Source of the DNA: JAXMEQ01 sp046348225
Lineage (GTDB): Bacteria > Pseudomonadota > Gammaproteobacteria > Burkholderiales > Burkholderiaceae_C
Assembly: GCA_046348225.1 (NCBI GenBank)
Contig: JAXMEQ010000012.1
Coordinates: forward strand, 17,891 to 81,890
Length of the DNA: 64,000 bases
Direction of reading: 5' to 3'
This document shows positions 1 to 8,958 of this stretch, one piece after another; the stretch's first letter is position 1, and each line of letters opens with the position of its first letter. The notes under the pieces were generated by a model. The model saw only the letters and a program-made list of their open reading frames with translations, did not search any database and had not been told where the DNA came from. The translations under genes were made by a program, and so were the position numbers.

Positions 1-1
1 A

Positions 2-889
2 CAGATCGGCCCCAGCGACGTGCAGCACCGCAACGGGGTGATCGACGTGCTGGTGGACGACGAAGCCCAGGCCGTCGCCGCGGCCCGGCACTACCTGGGC
101 TTCTTCCAGGGCCGTACCACGGCATGGACGGCGCCCGACCCGCTGGCCTTGCGCGAGGTGGTGCCGGAGAACCGGTTGCGCGTGTACGACACCCGCGCCG
201 CCATGGCCGGCCTGGCCGACGCCGGTTCTCTGCTGGTGCTGCGCAGCGGCTTTGGCCCGGGCATCCACACGGCGCTGGCGCGCATTGAAGGCCGGCCGGT
301 GGGGCTGCTGGCCAACAACCCGGCCCACCTGGGCGGTGCGATCGACGCCGACGCGGCCGACAAGGCCGCGCGTTTCATGCAGCTGTGCAATGCCCACGGG
401 CTGCCGCTGGTCAGCCTGGTCGACACCCCGGGCTTCATGGTGGGTCCGGAGGCCGAGCAGACCGCCCAGGTCCGTCATGTGAGCCGCATGTTCATTGCGG
501 CGGCGCACCTGCGGGTGCCGTTTTTCAGCGTGGTGCTGCGCAAGGGCTATGGCCTGGGGGCCATGGCCATGTGCGCAGGCGGCTTCCACGCGCCGGCCTT
601 CACGGTGGCCTGGCCCACGGGCGAGTTTGGCGCCATGGGGCTGGAGGGCGCCGTGCGCCTGGGCTACCGCAAGGAACTGGAAGCAGCCGCCGAGGGCCCC
701 GCGCGCGAGGCCCTGTACCGGCAGCTGGTGGCCCAGCAGTACGAAGCAGGCCAGGCCCTGAACATGGCCGCCACACTGGAGATTGATGCGGTGATCGACC
801 CGGCGGACACCCGGGCCTGGCTGGCGCGCGGCCTGGCCTCAGCCCGCGTGGCGCCCGATGCGCAGCCGCCCGCCATCGACAGCTGGTAG
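2..889 (+). CDS. Biotin-dependent acyl-CoA carboxylase, carboxyltransferase C-terminal part (partial)
   Basis: The frame is open from base 2, so the gene starts upstream of the window and 295 codons are seen. The segment has the C-terminal carboxyltransferase fold of the acetyl-/propionyl-/methylcrotonyl-CoA carboxylase beta family. A stretch like LVSLVDTPGFMVGPEAE is the usual acyl-CoA site signature, followed by RKGYGLGAMAMCAGGF. The family moves carboxyl from carboxybiotin to an acyl-CoA. It could be a stand-alone beta subunit or the end of a large fusion (biotin carboxylase + BCCP + CT). The N-terminal half is outside the window, so the substrate cannot be named. It ends 71 bp before the next gene on the same strand. 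Confidence 0.8.
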   Translation, partial: QIGPSDVQHRNGVIDVLVDDEAQAVAAARHYLGFFQGRTTAWTAPDPLALREVVPENRLRVYDTRAAMAGLADAGSLLVLRSGFGPGIHTALARIEGRPVGLLANNPAHLGGAIDADAADKAARFMQLCNAHGLPLVSLVDTPGFMVGPEAEQTAQVRHVSRMFIAAAHLRVPFFSVVLRKGYGLGAMAMCAGGFHAPAFTVAWPTGEFGAMGLEGAVRLGYRKELEAAAEGPAREALYRQLVAQQYEAGQALNMAATLEIDAVIDPADTRAWLARGLASARVAPDAQPPAIDSW

Positions 890-960
890 CGGGCCCGACG
901 CTGCAGGTTTGCGACCCGCGTGCTAAGCTGAGTGCCCTGTTTTTCCAGCGCGAGACCACC

Positions 961-2130
961 ATGCCCGGACTGCTTCCCCACGTCGACCCCGACGGCCTGC
1001 TCGAATTCTCGGTCGTCTACACCGACCGCGCGCTCAACCACATGTCGCGCAGTTTCCAGGGCGTGATGAAGGACATCTCGGCCATCCTCAAGGAGGTCTA
1101 CCACGCCCGCTCAGCCGTGCTGGTGCCCGGCAGCGGCACCTTCGGCATGGAAGCGGTGGCGCGCCAGTTTGCCGGCGGCAAGCATGTGATGGTGATTCGC
1201 AACGGCTGGTTCAGCTACCGCTGGACGCAGATTTTCGAGATGGGCGCGATCCCCGCCTCGCACAGCGTGCTCAAGGCCCGCCCCGCCGGCACGGGGGCGC
1301 AGGCGCCCTGGGCACCGGCGCCCATCGCCGAGGTGCAGGCCGCCATTCGCGCGGAAAAGCCGGCGGTGGTGTTTGCGCCCCATGTGGAGACCGCGGCCGG
1401 CATGATCCTGCCGGACGATTACCTGCGTGCCGTGTCCGATGCGGTGCACGAGGTCGGCGGCCTGTTTGTGCTGGACTGCATTGCCTCGGGTGCGATGTGG
1501 GTGGACATGCAGGCCACCGGCGTGGACGTGCTGGTATCAGCCCCGCAAAAAGGCTGGAGCAGCTCGCCCTGCTGCGCGATGGTGATGCTGAGCGAACGCG
1601 CCCGCCAGGCGATTGACGGCACCACCAGCTCCAGCTTCGCCTGCGACCTGAAGAAGTGGCTGCAGATCATGGAAACCTACGAAGCCGGTGGCCACGCCTA
1701 CCACGCCACCATGCCGACCGACGCGCTCACGCGCCTGCGCGAGGTGATGGTGGAAACACGGGCCTACGGCTTTGACAAGGTGCGCAACGAACAGATCGAA
1801 CTGGGGCGCAAGGTGCGGGCATTGTTTGAAAGCCGCGGCATCCCGAGCGTAGCGGCCGAAGGCTTCAAGGCGCCCGGCGTGGTGGTGAGCTACACCACCG
1901 ACCCGGAGATCCAGTCGAGCAGGAAGTTTTTGGCCGAAGGCCTGCAGACGGCCGCCGGTGTGCCGCTGCAGTGCGACGAAGGCCCGGAGTTCAGGACCTT
2001 CCGCATCGGGCTTTTTGGCCTGGAGAAATGGCACCACGTGGACCGCACTGTGGCCCAGCTCGAAGCCGCACTGGACCGCGTGGGGCTTGGCGCCCAGGTG
2101 GGCCAGTCAACCGAGGCCGCGCTGGCCTGA
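961..2130 (+). CDS. Class V aminotransferase (serine-pyruvate / alanine-glyoxylate type)
   Basis: This is a 389-residue PLP enzyme of fold type I, class V. The PLP lysine is visible in SAPQKGWSSSP near residue 198, preceded by the cofactor aspartate motif LFVLDCIASGAMWVD. The family transfers the amino group of Ser or Ala to glyoxylate or pyruvate, and the length is normal. The start ATG follows GCGAGACCACC, a weak ribosome site. The gene lies alone between the carboxylase end and a convergent AEC transporter that begins 4 bp after its stop. The exact amino donor cannot be read from sequence. A phosphonate-type transaminase is less likely. Confidence 0.85.
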   Translation: MPGLLPHVDPDGLLEFSVVYTDRALNHMSRSFQGVMKDISAILKEVYHARSAVLVPGSGTFGMEAVARQFAGGKHVMVIRNGWFSYRWTQIFEMGAIPASHSVLKARPAGTGAQAPWAPAPIAEVQAAIRAEKPAVVFAPHVETAAGMILPDDYLRAVSDAVHEVGGLFVLDCIASGAMWVDMQATGVDVLVSAPQKGWSSSPCCAMVMLSERARQAIDGTTSSSFACDLKKWLQIMETYEAGGHAYHATMPTDALTRLREVMVETRAYGFDKVRNEQIELGRKVRALFESRGIPSVAAEGFKAPGVVVSYTTDPEIQSSRKFLAEGLQTAAGVPLQCDEGPEFRTFRIGLFGLEKWHHVDRTVAQLEAALDRVGLGAQVGQSTEAALA

Positions 2131-2134
2131 GCCC

Positions 2135-3100
2135 TCAGTGCAGCAACGCCACGGCACCTGAGAACGTCAGGAAGGCCGCAGCCGTGGTGAGCAGGATGAT
2201 GCGGGCAATGCGGCCCGTGTCGGCCCCGAAACGCTCGGCCAGCAGCGACACATTGCTGGCACTCGGCAGTGCCGCCACCAGCACCATCACCGTCAGGGTG
2301 AACCGGTCCAGTGGCAGGCCCAAGGCAATGGCCGCGGTGCCCGCACCCCAGACCAGCACCGGGTGCAACAGCAGCTTGGCCAGCACCACCGGCACGTAGT
2401 CGCGCGGCGGCATCGGGCCATGGGCTTCGCGCGCCGCGACGATCTGCGAGCGCGCCAGCACCGCGCCGATGGTGAACAGCGCCACTGGCGACGCCGCGTC
2501 GGCCAGCAGACCCAGCGTCTGCATCACCGGCCTGGGCAGTTCGAACTGCAGCGCAGAGGCCAGCCCGCCCAGCAAAATGGCCCAGGGCATGGGGTTGGTG
2601 GCCACGCCCTTGAGCGCATTTTTCGCGGCTTTGCTGGCGCCATGCTCGTCGGCGCCGTCCAGCCGCGACAGCGCGATGCACAGCGAGGTGGTGATCACCA
2701 GATCGATCAGGATGGTGACGATGGCCGGCCCGGCGGCCTGCGCGCCCAGCAGCGCCACCAGCAGTGGCACGCCCATGAAGCCGGTGTTGGGAAACGCCGC
2801 CACCAGCGCACCGAACGAGGCGTCGTTCCAGCCGATGCGCTCGTTGCGGCTGAAGCGGATGGCCAGCGCCACCATGGCCAGCGCGCACAGCAGGTAAACG
2901 GCCATGGCCGCGCCGTCGAGCAGCTGTGCAATGGGCGTGCTGGCACCAAAGCGGTACAGCATGCAGGGCAGCGCAAAGAACAGCACAAAGGTGTTCAGCC
3001 CGGGAATGGCCTCCAGCGGCAGCATGCCGCGCCGCGCGGCCAGGTAGCCGCACAAGACCAGGGCAAAGAACGGGAAAGTAACGAGCAGGACGGACAGCAC
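2135..3100 (-). CDS. AEC-family (auxin efflux carrier type) transporter
   Basis: A 321-residue integral membrane protein with about ten hydrophobic segments. It has the central AEC signature AAFPNTGFMGVPLL, containing the conserved Asn and Pro of the bilobed bundle. The family exports or imports small carboxylates such as malate or malonate. The substrate here is unknown. The frame opens with GTG at 3098-3100, preceded by AGGA at a rather long spacing, so the exact start is uncertain. It is convergent with the aminotransferase, the two stops being 4 bp apart. Confidence 0.85.
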   Translation of the reverse strand: MLSVLLVTFPFFALVLCGYLAARRGMLPLEAIPGLNTFVLFFALPCMLYRFGASTPIAQLLDGAAMAVYLLCALAMVALAIRFSRNERIGWNDASFGALVAAFPNTGFMGVPLLVALLGAQAAGPAIVTILIDLVITTSLCIALSRLDGADEHGASKAAKNALKGVATNPMPWAILLGGLASALQFELPRPVMQTLGLLADAASPVALFTIGAVLARSQIVAAREAHGPMPPRDYVPVVLAKLLLHPVLVWGAGTAAIALGLPLDRFTLTVMVLVAALPSASNVSLLAERFGADTGRIARIILLTTAAAFLTFSGAVALLH

Positions 3101-3192
3101 AGGCCGTATTGTCCTTGCTCGGCAGGCGGGGTGGATGTCAGCAGGCTGACGAAAAAGCCATCCGTCGCCGGTGGCGGCCAGTCACGGGGCGG

Positions 3193-4182
3193 CTACTCCG
3201 CCCGCGCCCCCGTCGCCCTGGCCACCTGCTGCCAGCGCTGCCAGTCGCCCTGCACGGCGCGGGCAAAGGGCTGGCTGGCGGCGTACTGGATCTCGGCGCC
3301 GCGTTGCCACATCTGGCCGCGCAGGGTGCTGGCTTCGGTCACGGCGCGGATGTCGGCACTGATCTTGTCCACGATGGCCGGCGGCGTGCCGGCCGGTGCG
3401 AACAGCCCGTACCACTGGTCGGACGCAAAGCCGGGGTAACCGCTGGCGGCGATGGTGGGCACGCCCGGCAGGCGCGTGGTGGGCTGGGCGCCGGTGACAG
3501 CCAGCGCCCGCAGCTTGCCGCCTTCGACCAGCGGCAGCGCCGACACAATGATGTCCATCATCATCGTGGTGCGGCCGGCCACCAGGTCCGGCAGGGCCTG
3601 GGCGCTGCCGCGATAAGGCACATGCGTGAGACTGATGCCCGCCTGCGAGACAAACCACTCGGTCGTCAGGTGCGGCAGCGAGCCGCTGCCGTTGGACGCA
3701 TAGCTCAGCTTGCCGGGCTGGGCCTTGGCGGCGGCCACCACGTCCCTGACGCTGCGGTACGGCGAATCAGCGGGCACCACCAGCACCAGCGGCGAGGTGG
3801 CGAAACCGGCAATCGGCACCAGATCGGTCAGCGGGTTGTAGCCGAGCTTGGGGTAGATGTGCGGCGCAATGGTGATGCCGGCCGGAATGCCCATCACCAG
3901 GGTGTAGCCATCCGGCGCACTTTTGGCGCCGGCTTCGGTGCCAATGGTGGAGCCGGCACCGGAACGGTTTTCAAACACCACCGGCTGCTGCCATTTTTCG
4001 GCCAGGGCCTGGCCGATGGCGCGGGCCGCATAGTCGGTAGCGCCCCCGGCCGGAAACGGGATCACCAGCCGCACCGGTTTGGCGGGGTAGCTGGCGGCCC
4101 GCACAGCCGGTGCCGCCAGTGCGCAAGGCAACAGGGCCGAGGCGGCCAGCAGGCGGCGGCGTGAGACGGTAGGGACTGACAT
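3193..4182 (-). CDS. Tripartite tricarboxylate transporter substrate-binding protein (Bug/TctC family)
   Basis: A 329-residue periplasmic binding protein. I place the start at 4182, where an AAGGTG ribosome site precedes MSVPTVSRRRLLAAS. This is a twin-arginine-like signal (SRRRLL) with a hydrophobic core and an AxA cleavage site before residue 32. The mature part opens with YPAKPVRLVIPFPAGGATD, the Bug-family ligand-loop hallmark, and has the usual length. No TctA/TctB membrane partners are nearby, so it is an orphan, as most of these genes are in Burkholderiales. The ligand is likely a small carboxylate but cannot be assigned. It is divergent from rep, with a 118-bp gap. Confidence 0.9.
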   Translation of the reverse strand: MSVPTVSRRRLLAASALLPCALAAPAVRAASYPAKPVRLVIPFPAGGATDYAARAIGQALAEKWQQPVVFENRSGAGSTIGTEAGAKSAPDGYTLVMGIPAGITIAPHIYPKLGYNPLTDLVPIAGFATSPLVLVVPADSPYRSVRDVVAAAKAQPGKLSYASNGSGSLPHLTTEWFVSQAGISLTHVPYRGSAQALPDLVAGRTTMMMDIIVSALPLVEGGKLRALAVTGAQPTTRLPGVPTIAASGYPGFASDQWYGLFAPAGTPPAIVDKISADIRAVTEASTLRGQMWQRGAEIQYAASQPFARAVQGDWQRWQQVARATGARAE

Positions 4183-4300
4183 GGATGCACCTTTTTTGAA
4201 CAGCAGTGCAGCCACTCGCGCAAGCTTCATGCCACATTGCCACGCGGCCCGCCCGGTATGATTCGCCGCTCCTCCTGCAGTACCCTCCCCCCGATTTTTC

Positions 4301-6388
4301 ATGTCCACCGGCCTCAACCTTGCCCAACAGGAAGCTGTGAACTACCTGCACGGGCCCTGCCTGGTGCTGGCGGGCGCCGGCTCCGGCAAGACGCGCGTCA
4401 TCACGCACAAGATCGGGAGGTTGATCCAGGCCGGACTGGAACCGCAGCGCATTGCCGCCATCACCTTCACCAACAAGGCGGCCGCCGAGATGCGCGAGCG
4501 TGCCAGGAGCCTGATCGGGCGCGACGCCAAAAGCGTGCTGGTGTGCACCTTTCACGCACTGGGCGTGCGCATGCTGCGCCAGGATGGCGCGGCGCTCGGC
4601 CTCAAACCCCAGTTCAGCATCCTGGACAGCGACGACGTGACCAGCATCCTCAAGGACGCCGGCGGCAGCACCGATGCCGCCACCGCGCGCCAGTGGCAAT
4701 GGGCCATCAGCCTGTGGAAGAACATGGGCTTGAGCGCTGCTCAAGCCGAAGCACAAGCCACAAGCGACGGCGAGCGCGTCACCGCCCGCATCATGGCCCG
4801 CTACCAGGAGCGCCTGGCCGCCTACCAGAGCGTGGACTTTGACGACCTGATCGGCCTGCCGCTGAAGCTGTTGCAGGAGCACGCTGACGTGCGGGCCAAG
4901 TGGCAGCAGCAGATGGGCCATGTGCTGGTGGACGAGTACCAGGACACCAACGCCACCCAGTACGAGGTGCTCAAGCTGCTGGTGGGCGAGCGCGGGCGCT
5001 TCACGGCCGTGGGCGATGACGACCAGTCCATCTACGGCTGGCGCGGCGCCACGCTGGACAACCTCAAGCGGCTGCCGCAGGACTTTCCGAGCCTCAAGGT
5101 CATCAAGCTGGAGCAGAACTACCGCTCCACCAGCGCCATCCTGCGTGCGGCCAACAACGTGATCGGCCCCAACCCCAAGCTGTTTCCCAAGACCCTGTTC
5201 AGCGAGCTGGGCGAGGGCGAGCCGGTGCGCATTGTGGATGCCGACAACGAGGAGCACGAGGCCGAACGCGCCGTGGCGCGCATCCAGTCCATCCGCGCCA
5301 ACGGCCTGGGCCAGGAATGGCGGGAGTTTGCCGTGCTCTACCGCGCCAACCACCAGGCCCGGGTGCTGGAGCAGGCGCTGCGCAAGGCCAACATCCCGTA
5401 CAAGGTGTCCGGCGGCCAGAGCTTTTTTGACCGCGCGGAAATCAAGGACCTGTGCGCCTGGTTCCGCCTGTGGGTCAACAACGACGACGACCCCGCCTTC
5501 CTGCGTGCCATCACCACGCCCAAGCGCGGCATCGGCCACACCACGCTGCAGAACCTGGGCACCTTCGCCAGCCAGTACAAGGTGAGCCTGTTCGAGGCGC
5601 TGTTCTCCCCGTCACTGGGCTCGGTGCTGCAGGCCAAGGCGGTGGGCAGCCTGCACGAGTTCGGCCGCTATGTGAACGACCTGGAATACCGCGCCCGCCA
5701 CACCAGCGGCGCCGAAGACGCCCGCGCCTTCATGCTCGACTGGCTCAAGGACATCGACTACGAAAAGCACCTGTACGACGGCGAAGACAGCGAAAAGCTG
5801 GCCGCCGCGCGCTGGACCAACGTGCTCGACTTCTGCGACTGGATGTCGCAGCGCTGCGGCGGCACGCTGGACGATACGGCCGGCGTCAGCCTCGAAAGCG
5901 AAAAGAAAAGCCTGCTCGAAGTAGCGCAGACCATCGCGCTGCTGTCCACCATCAGCGAGCGCGAGCAGGACCAGAACGTGGTGACGCTGTCGACCCTGCA
6001 CGCCGCCAAGGGACTCGAGTGGCCGCACGTGATGCTGGTGGGCGTGACCGAAGGGCTGCTGCCCTTCAAGCTGGGCGATGACGACAACCCCACCGGCCGG
6101 GCCGATGGCCCGATGAGTGAAGGCATCCTGCAGCGCCTGCAGGAAGAGCGCCGCCTGATGTACGTGGGCATCACCCGCGCGCAGCGCAGCCTGGCGGTGA
6201 GCTGGACCAAGCGGCGCAAGAAGGGCCGCGAAATGGTGGCGGCCCAGCCCAGCCGCTTCATCGCCGAGATGGCGCTGGAGCAGGCCACCACCAAAGAAGA
6301 CCCGCGCGCCAAGCTCAAGGCGCTGCGCGCCGAATTCGCCAAGAAGGCCCAGGACGCCGCCGACGCCAGCGCGGCCAGCGCCACATGA
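4301..6388 (+). CDS. rep: ATP-dependent DNA helicase Rep (superfamily 1A)
   Basis: A 695-residue UvrD/Rep-type 3'-5' helicase that helps forks past obstacles. All SF1A motifs are present in order: Walker A AGAGSGKT at residues 24-31, motif Ia TFTNKAAAEM, motif II VDEYQDTN, motif III GDDDQSIYGWRG, motif IV LEQNYRST, motif V TLHAAKGLEW and motif VI YVGITRAQR. The N-terminus (LNLAQQEAV...GPCLVLAG) and the length fit Rep better than UvrD (about 720) or PcrA. The stop overlaps the next ATG by 4 bp (ATGA), so the small secreted protein after it may be co-translated. Confidence 0.93.
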   Translation: MSTGLNLAQQEAVNYLHGPCLVLAGAGSGKTRVITHKIGRLIQAGLEPQRIAAITFTNKAAAEMRERARSLIGRDAKSVLVCTFHALGVRMLRQDGAALGLKPQFSILDSDDVTSILKDAGGSTDAATARQWQWAISLWKNMGLSAAQAEAQATSDGERVTARIMARYQERLAAYQSVDFDDLIGLPLKLLQEHADVRAKWQQQMGHVLVDEYQDTNATQYEVLKLLVGERGRFTAVGDDDQSIYGWRGATLDNLKRLPQDFPSLKVIKLEQNYRSTSAILRAANNVIGPNPKLFPKTLFSELGEGEPVRIVDADNEEHEAERAVARIQSIRANGLGQEWREFAVLYRANHQARVLEQALRKANIPYKVSGGQSFFDRAEIKDLCAWFRLWVNNDDDPAFLRAITTPKRGIGHTTLQNLGTFASQYKVSLFEALFSPSLGSVLQAKAVGSLHEFGRYVNDLEYRARHTSGAEDARAFMLDWLKDIDYEKHLYDGEDSEKLAAARWTNVLDFCDWMSQRCGGTLDDTAGVSLESEKKSLLEVAQTIALLSTISEREQDQNVVTLSTLHAAKGLEWPHVMLVGVTEGLLPFKLGDDDNPTGRADGPMSEGILQRLQEERRLMYVGITRAQRSLAVSWTKRRKKGREMVAAQPSRFIAEMALEQATTKEDPRAKLKALRAEFAKKAQDAADASAASAT

Positions 6389-6840
6389 AGATCGCGACGC
6401 CGCTGTCAGTTGCTATGGTTTTTATAGCGGCTTGCGCAATACCGGTGCGGGCTGCAGCCCAAAACGCCCAGACCCCGGTAGCAACGGCTGCCTGCCCTGC
6501 CCCGGACGACCTGCAGCCCGCCCACCTCTGGGGCCTGTGGCAAGTGCGCTTCGGCGACGAGGCGGGCGCCGCCACCGTCCTGTTTGAAAAGCACCCCGAG
6601 CGCGGCGAGAGCCTGCGCGGCGCCATCAACCGCAACAGCGTGCAGGCCCTGCTGGCCGGCGACGTGGACGATGGCGTCCTGACACTCGACGAATCAGACG
6701 ACGGCCGACACATTAGCGCCGTCTGGTCTGGTAACGTCGTCGCCGGCTCATGTGGCAAGGAGTTCACTGGAACATGGCGACGCGCAAACGACACCACCGA
6801 ACGCAGCTTCGTGCTGCGCAAGCTGCCCGGCTGGCAGTAA
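6385..6840 (+). CDS. Small predicted secreted protein of unknown function
   Basis: I do not recognise this 151-residue protein. It starts inside the rep stop codon (ATGA overlap). It has an N-terminal hydrophobic signal sequence ending near PVRAAAQN (residues 20-27), then a mature part of about 125 residues with two Cys (C37 and one in GSCGKEF). The arrangement GLWQVRFGDEAGAA ... GTWRRANDTTERSFVLRKL suggests a small beta-rich, possibly lipocalin-like or adhesin-like fold, which is a guess. Much of the signal peptide (VAMVFIAACA) is encoded by the dispersed hairpin repeat at 6410-6437. The last 67 bp overlap the phospholipase gene in another frame. Confidence 0.7.
   Translation: MKIATPLSVAMVFIAACAIPVRAAAQNAQTPVATAACPAPDDLQPAHLWGLWQVRFGDEAGAATVLFEKHPERGESLRGAINRNSVQALLAGDVDDGVLTLDESDDGRHISAVWSGNVVAGSCGKEFTGTWRRANDTTERSFVLRKLPGWQ
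6410..6437 (+). repeat. Dispersed hairpin repeat, copy 1 (inside a signal-peptide coding region)
   Basis: 28 bp: a stem GCTAT / ATAGC around a 7-nt loop, with TT before the stem and a GGCTTGCGC tail. It matches five other copies in this window at 11124, 24819, 34908, 41941 and 53124. It encodes VAMVFIAACA in the hydrophobic core of a signal peptide. Confidence 0.75.
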
Positions 6841-7964
6841 GTACCCTGGCCGCCGGCCTGCTGGCGGCGGCACCTGCCGGGGCGCAGACGCCTGCGGCTG
6901 CCCAGGCCGGCTGGCAGGCCTGCACCGCCACCGCCGACAGCAGCGCGCGGCTGGCCTGCTTTGACCAGTGGGCGCGCCAGCAGCAGGGGCCTGCCGCCAG
7001 CAGCGCCAGCGCCAGCAGCCTGCCCACCAGCGCGACCCCTGCCCCGGTGCAGTCGCTGCTGCCGGCCACGCGGGTCATCTCGATCACCACCGACGAGGGC
7101 TGCCACGACCCGCAGTACTCGGCACTTTCCCGCTTCTGGGAGCTGGAGGCCGGCAGTGACTGCGGCACCTTCGGCATTCGCGGCTACCGGCCGATCAGCC
7201 TGTCGCTGGTGGGCGCGGACGGCGTGAACAACCGGCCGGTCTCGGAAAACCCGACCAATGTGGCCACGGCCACCCAGGCGTACAACACCACCGAGACCCG
7301 CATCCAGCTGTCGGTGCGGACCAAGATCGCGCAGAGCCTGTTGACCCAGGGTCACCCCACACTGAAAGATTCGCTGTGGTTCGGCTACACCCAGCAGTCG
7401 TACTGGCAGCTGTTCTCGGGGGGCATCTCGCGGCCTTTCCGCAGCACCGACCACGAGCCCGAGCTGGTCTATGTCTACCCCACCGACGTACGGCTGCCGG
7501 CGGGCTGGCGGCTGCGCTACAGCGGGGTCGGGCTGGTGCACCAGTCCAACGGCCAGAGCCTGCCGCTGTCGCGCAGCTGGAACCGGGTCTACCTGATGGC
7601 CGGCATGGAGCTGGGCAACCAGTTGCAGCTGACCGGGCGCCTCTGGAAGCGCCTGCCCGAGAACAAGGCCAATGACGACAACCCCGGCATCAGCGACTAC
7701 ATCGGCCGGGCCGAGCTGGGCGCGCAGTGGAACGTGAACCGCGACAACACGCTGGGGGCAACGGTGCGCCACTCGCTGCGCGGGCAGGGCCACGGCTCGG
7801 TCCGGCTGGAGTGGCTGCGCACGCTGGCCAGTGCCCCGGGCGGCGGGCCGCTGAGCGGGCTGCGCCTGCACACCCAGCTGTTCAACGGCTATGGCGACAG
7901 CCTGCTCGACTACAACCGCCGCCGCACCGTGTTCAGCGTGGGCATGAGCCTGGTGGACTGGTAG
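6774..7964 (+). CDS. pldA: Outer-membrane phospholipase A (OMPLA/PldA family)
   Basis: The protein is 396 residues if started at 6774 (ATGGCGACGCGC, with AAGGAG upstream). It has a signal peptide ending at about AAPAGAQTP, a linker with a Cys-containing TADSSARLACFDQWA segment, and a C-terminal beta-barrel domain. The OMPLA catalytic residues are all there with the E. coli spacing: His256 and Ser258 in LVHQSNGQS and Asn270 in SRSWNR (+2 and +14 from the His, as in H142/S144/N156). It ends in an aromatic residue (LVDW), as outer-membrane barrels do. It hydrolyses phospholipids in the outer leaflet. The first 67 bp overlap the preceding gene; an in-frame ATG at 6750 is an alternative start. Confidence 0.9.
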   Translation: MATRKRHHRTQLRAAQAARLAVSTLAAGLLAAAPAGAQTPAAAQAGWQACTATADSSARLACFDQWARQQQGPAASSASASSLPTSATPAPVQSLLPATRVISITTDEGCHDPQYSALSRFWELEAGSDCGTFGIRGYRPISLSLVGADGVNNRPVSENPTNVATATQAYNTTETRIQLSVRTKIAQSLLTQGHPTLKDSLWFGYTQQSYWQLFSGGISRPFRSTDHEPELVYVYPTDVRLPAGWRLRYSGVGLVHQSNGQSLPLSRSWNRVYLMAGMELGNQLQLTGRLWKRLPENKANDDNPGISDYIGRAELGAQWNVNRDNTLGATVRHSLRGQGHGSVRLEWLRTLASAPGGGPLSGLRLHTQLFNGYGDSLLDYNRRRTVFSVGMSLVDW

Positions 7965-7968
7965 CGCC

Positions 7969-8955
7969 ATGGCCCGCGTCTTCATGCTCGGCGCCACCGG
8001 CACCATCGGCCAGGCCACGGTGCGCGCCCTGCTGCGCCAGGGCCATGAGGTGGTGTGCCTGGTGCGCCCGCGCGCCGGCGTCGCGGGCCGGCTGACGGTC
8101 GACGACAGCACCCGCCTGCTGGCCGGCGCCACCGTGCGTTTCGGCGACGTGACCCGGGCGGACTCGCTGGCGCAAGACGGTATCCGGGGCGAGCGTTTTG
8201 ACGCGCTGGTCTCATGCCTGGCCTCGCGTACTGGCGCGCCGCGCGACGCCTGGGCCATCGACCACCAGGCCCATGTGCTGGCGCTGGACGCCGCACGCGG
8301 TGCCGGCGTGACGCAGGTGGTGCTGCTGTCGGCCATCTGCGTGCAAAAGCCGCTGCTGGCCTTCCAGCAGGCCAAGCTGGCGTTTGAGAAGGCGCTGGTC
8401 GACTCCGGCCTGACGTATTCCATCGTGCGGCCCACGGCGTTCTTCAAGTCACTGTCAGGCCAGGTGGAGCGGGTGCGCCGGGGCAAGCCGTTCCTGGTGT
8501 TTGGCGACGGCACGCTGACCGCCTGCAAACCCATCAGCGACGACGACCTGGGCGACTACCTCGCCGGCTGCCTGAGCGAGCCGCAACGGCACAACCGCAT
8601 CCTGCCGATTGGCGGGCCGGGGCCAGCCATCACGCCGCGCGAACAGGGCGGGCTGCTGTTCCGGCTGCTGGGCCAGCCGCCGCGCTTCAAGCAGGTGCCG
8701 GTGGCGCTGCTGGACGGCATCATTGGCGTGCTGGGCACGCTGGGCCATGTGGTGCCGCCGCTGGCCGCCAAGGCCGAGCTGGCGCGCATTGGCCGCTACT
8801 ACGCCACCGAATCCATGCTGGTGCTGGACCCGGCCACCGGCCGCTACAGCGCCGAGGCCACGCCCTCGTACGGCCGCCAGATGCTGCAGGACCACTACGC
8901 CGCGCTGCTGCGCGGCGATGCCACCGCCGAGCGGGGCGACCACGCGGTGTTCTAG
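7969..8955 (+). CDS. bciA: Divinyl (proto)chlorophyllide 8-vinyl reductase, BciA type
   Basis: A 328-residue NAD(P)H-dependent atypical SDR. The dinucleotide loop is LGATGTIGQATV at residues 6-17. The body carries the run LLSAICVQKPLL, then IVRPTAFFKSLSGQVE, GDGTLTACKPISDDDL, PIGGPGPAITPREQGG and YYATESMLVLDP...YSAEATPSYG. I recognise this series from the plant DVR / bacterial BciA 8-vinyl reductase, including the C-terminal AVF. The family reduces the 8-vinyl group during (bacterio)chlorophyll synthesis. It sits 4 bp after the phospholipase gene, and no pigment genes are near. A general NAD(P)-binding protein is the fallback annotation. Confidence 0.85.
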   Translation: MARVFMLGATGTIGQATVRALLRQGHEVVCLVRPRAGVAGRLTVDDSTRLLAGATVRFGDVTRADSLAQDGIRGERFDALVSCLASRTGAPRDAWAIDHQAHVLALDAARGAGVTQVVLLSAICVQKPLLAFQQAKLAFEKALVDSGLTYSIVRPTAFFKSLSGQVERVRRGKPFLVFGDGTLTACKPISDDDLGDYLAGCLSEPQRHNRILPIGGPGPAITPREQGGLLFRLLGQPPRFKQVPVALLDGIIGVLGTLGHVVPPLAAKAELARIGRYYATESMLVLDPATGRYSAEATPSYGRQMLQDHYAALLRGDATAERGDHAVF

Positions 8956-8958
8956 CGC

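Noticed and set aside
1890..3053. 387-codon minus-strand frame overlapping the AEC gene
   Set aside because: Wrong-frame shadow; the AEC frame has proper membrane helices.
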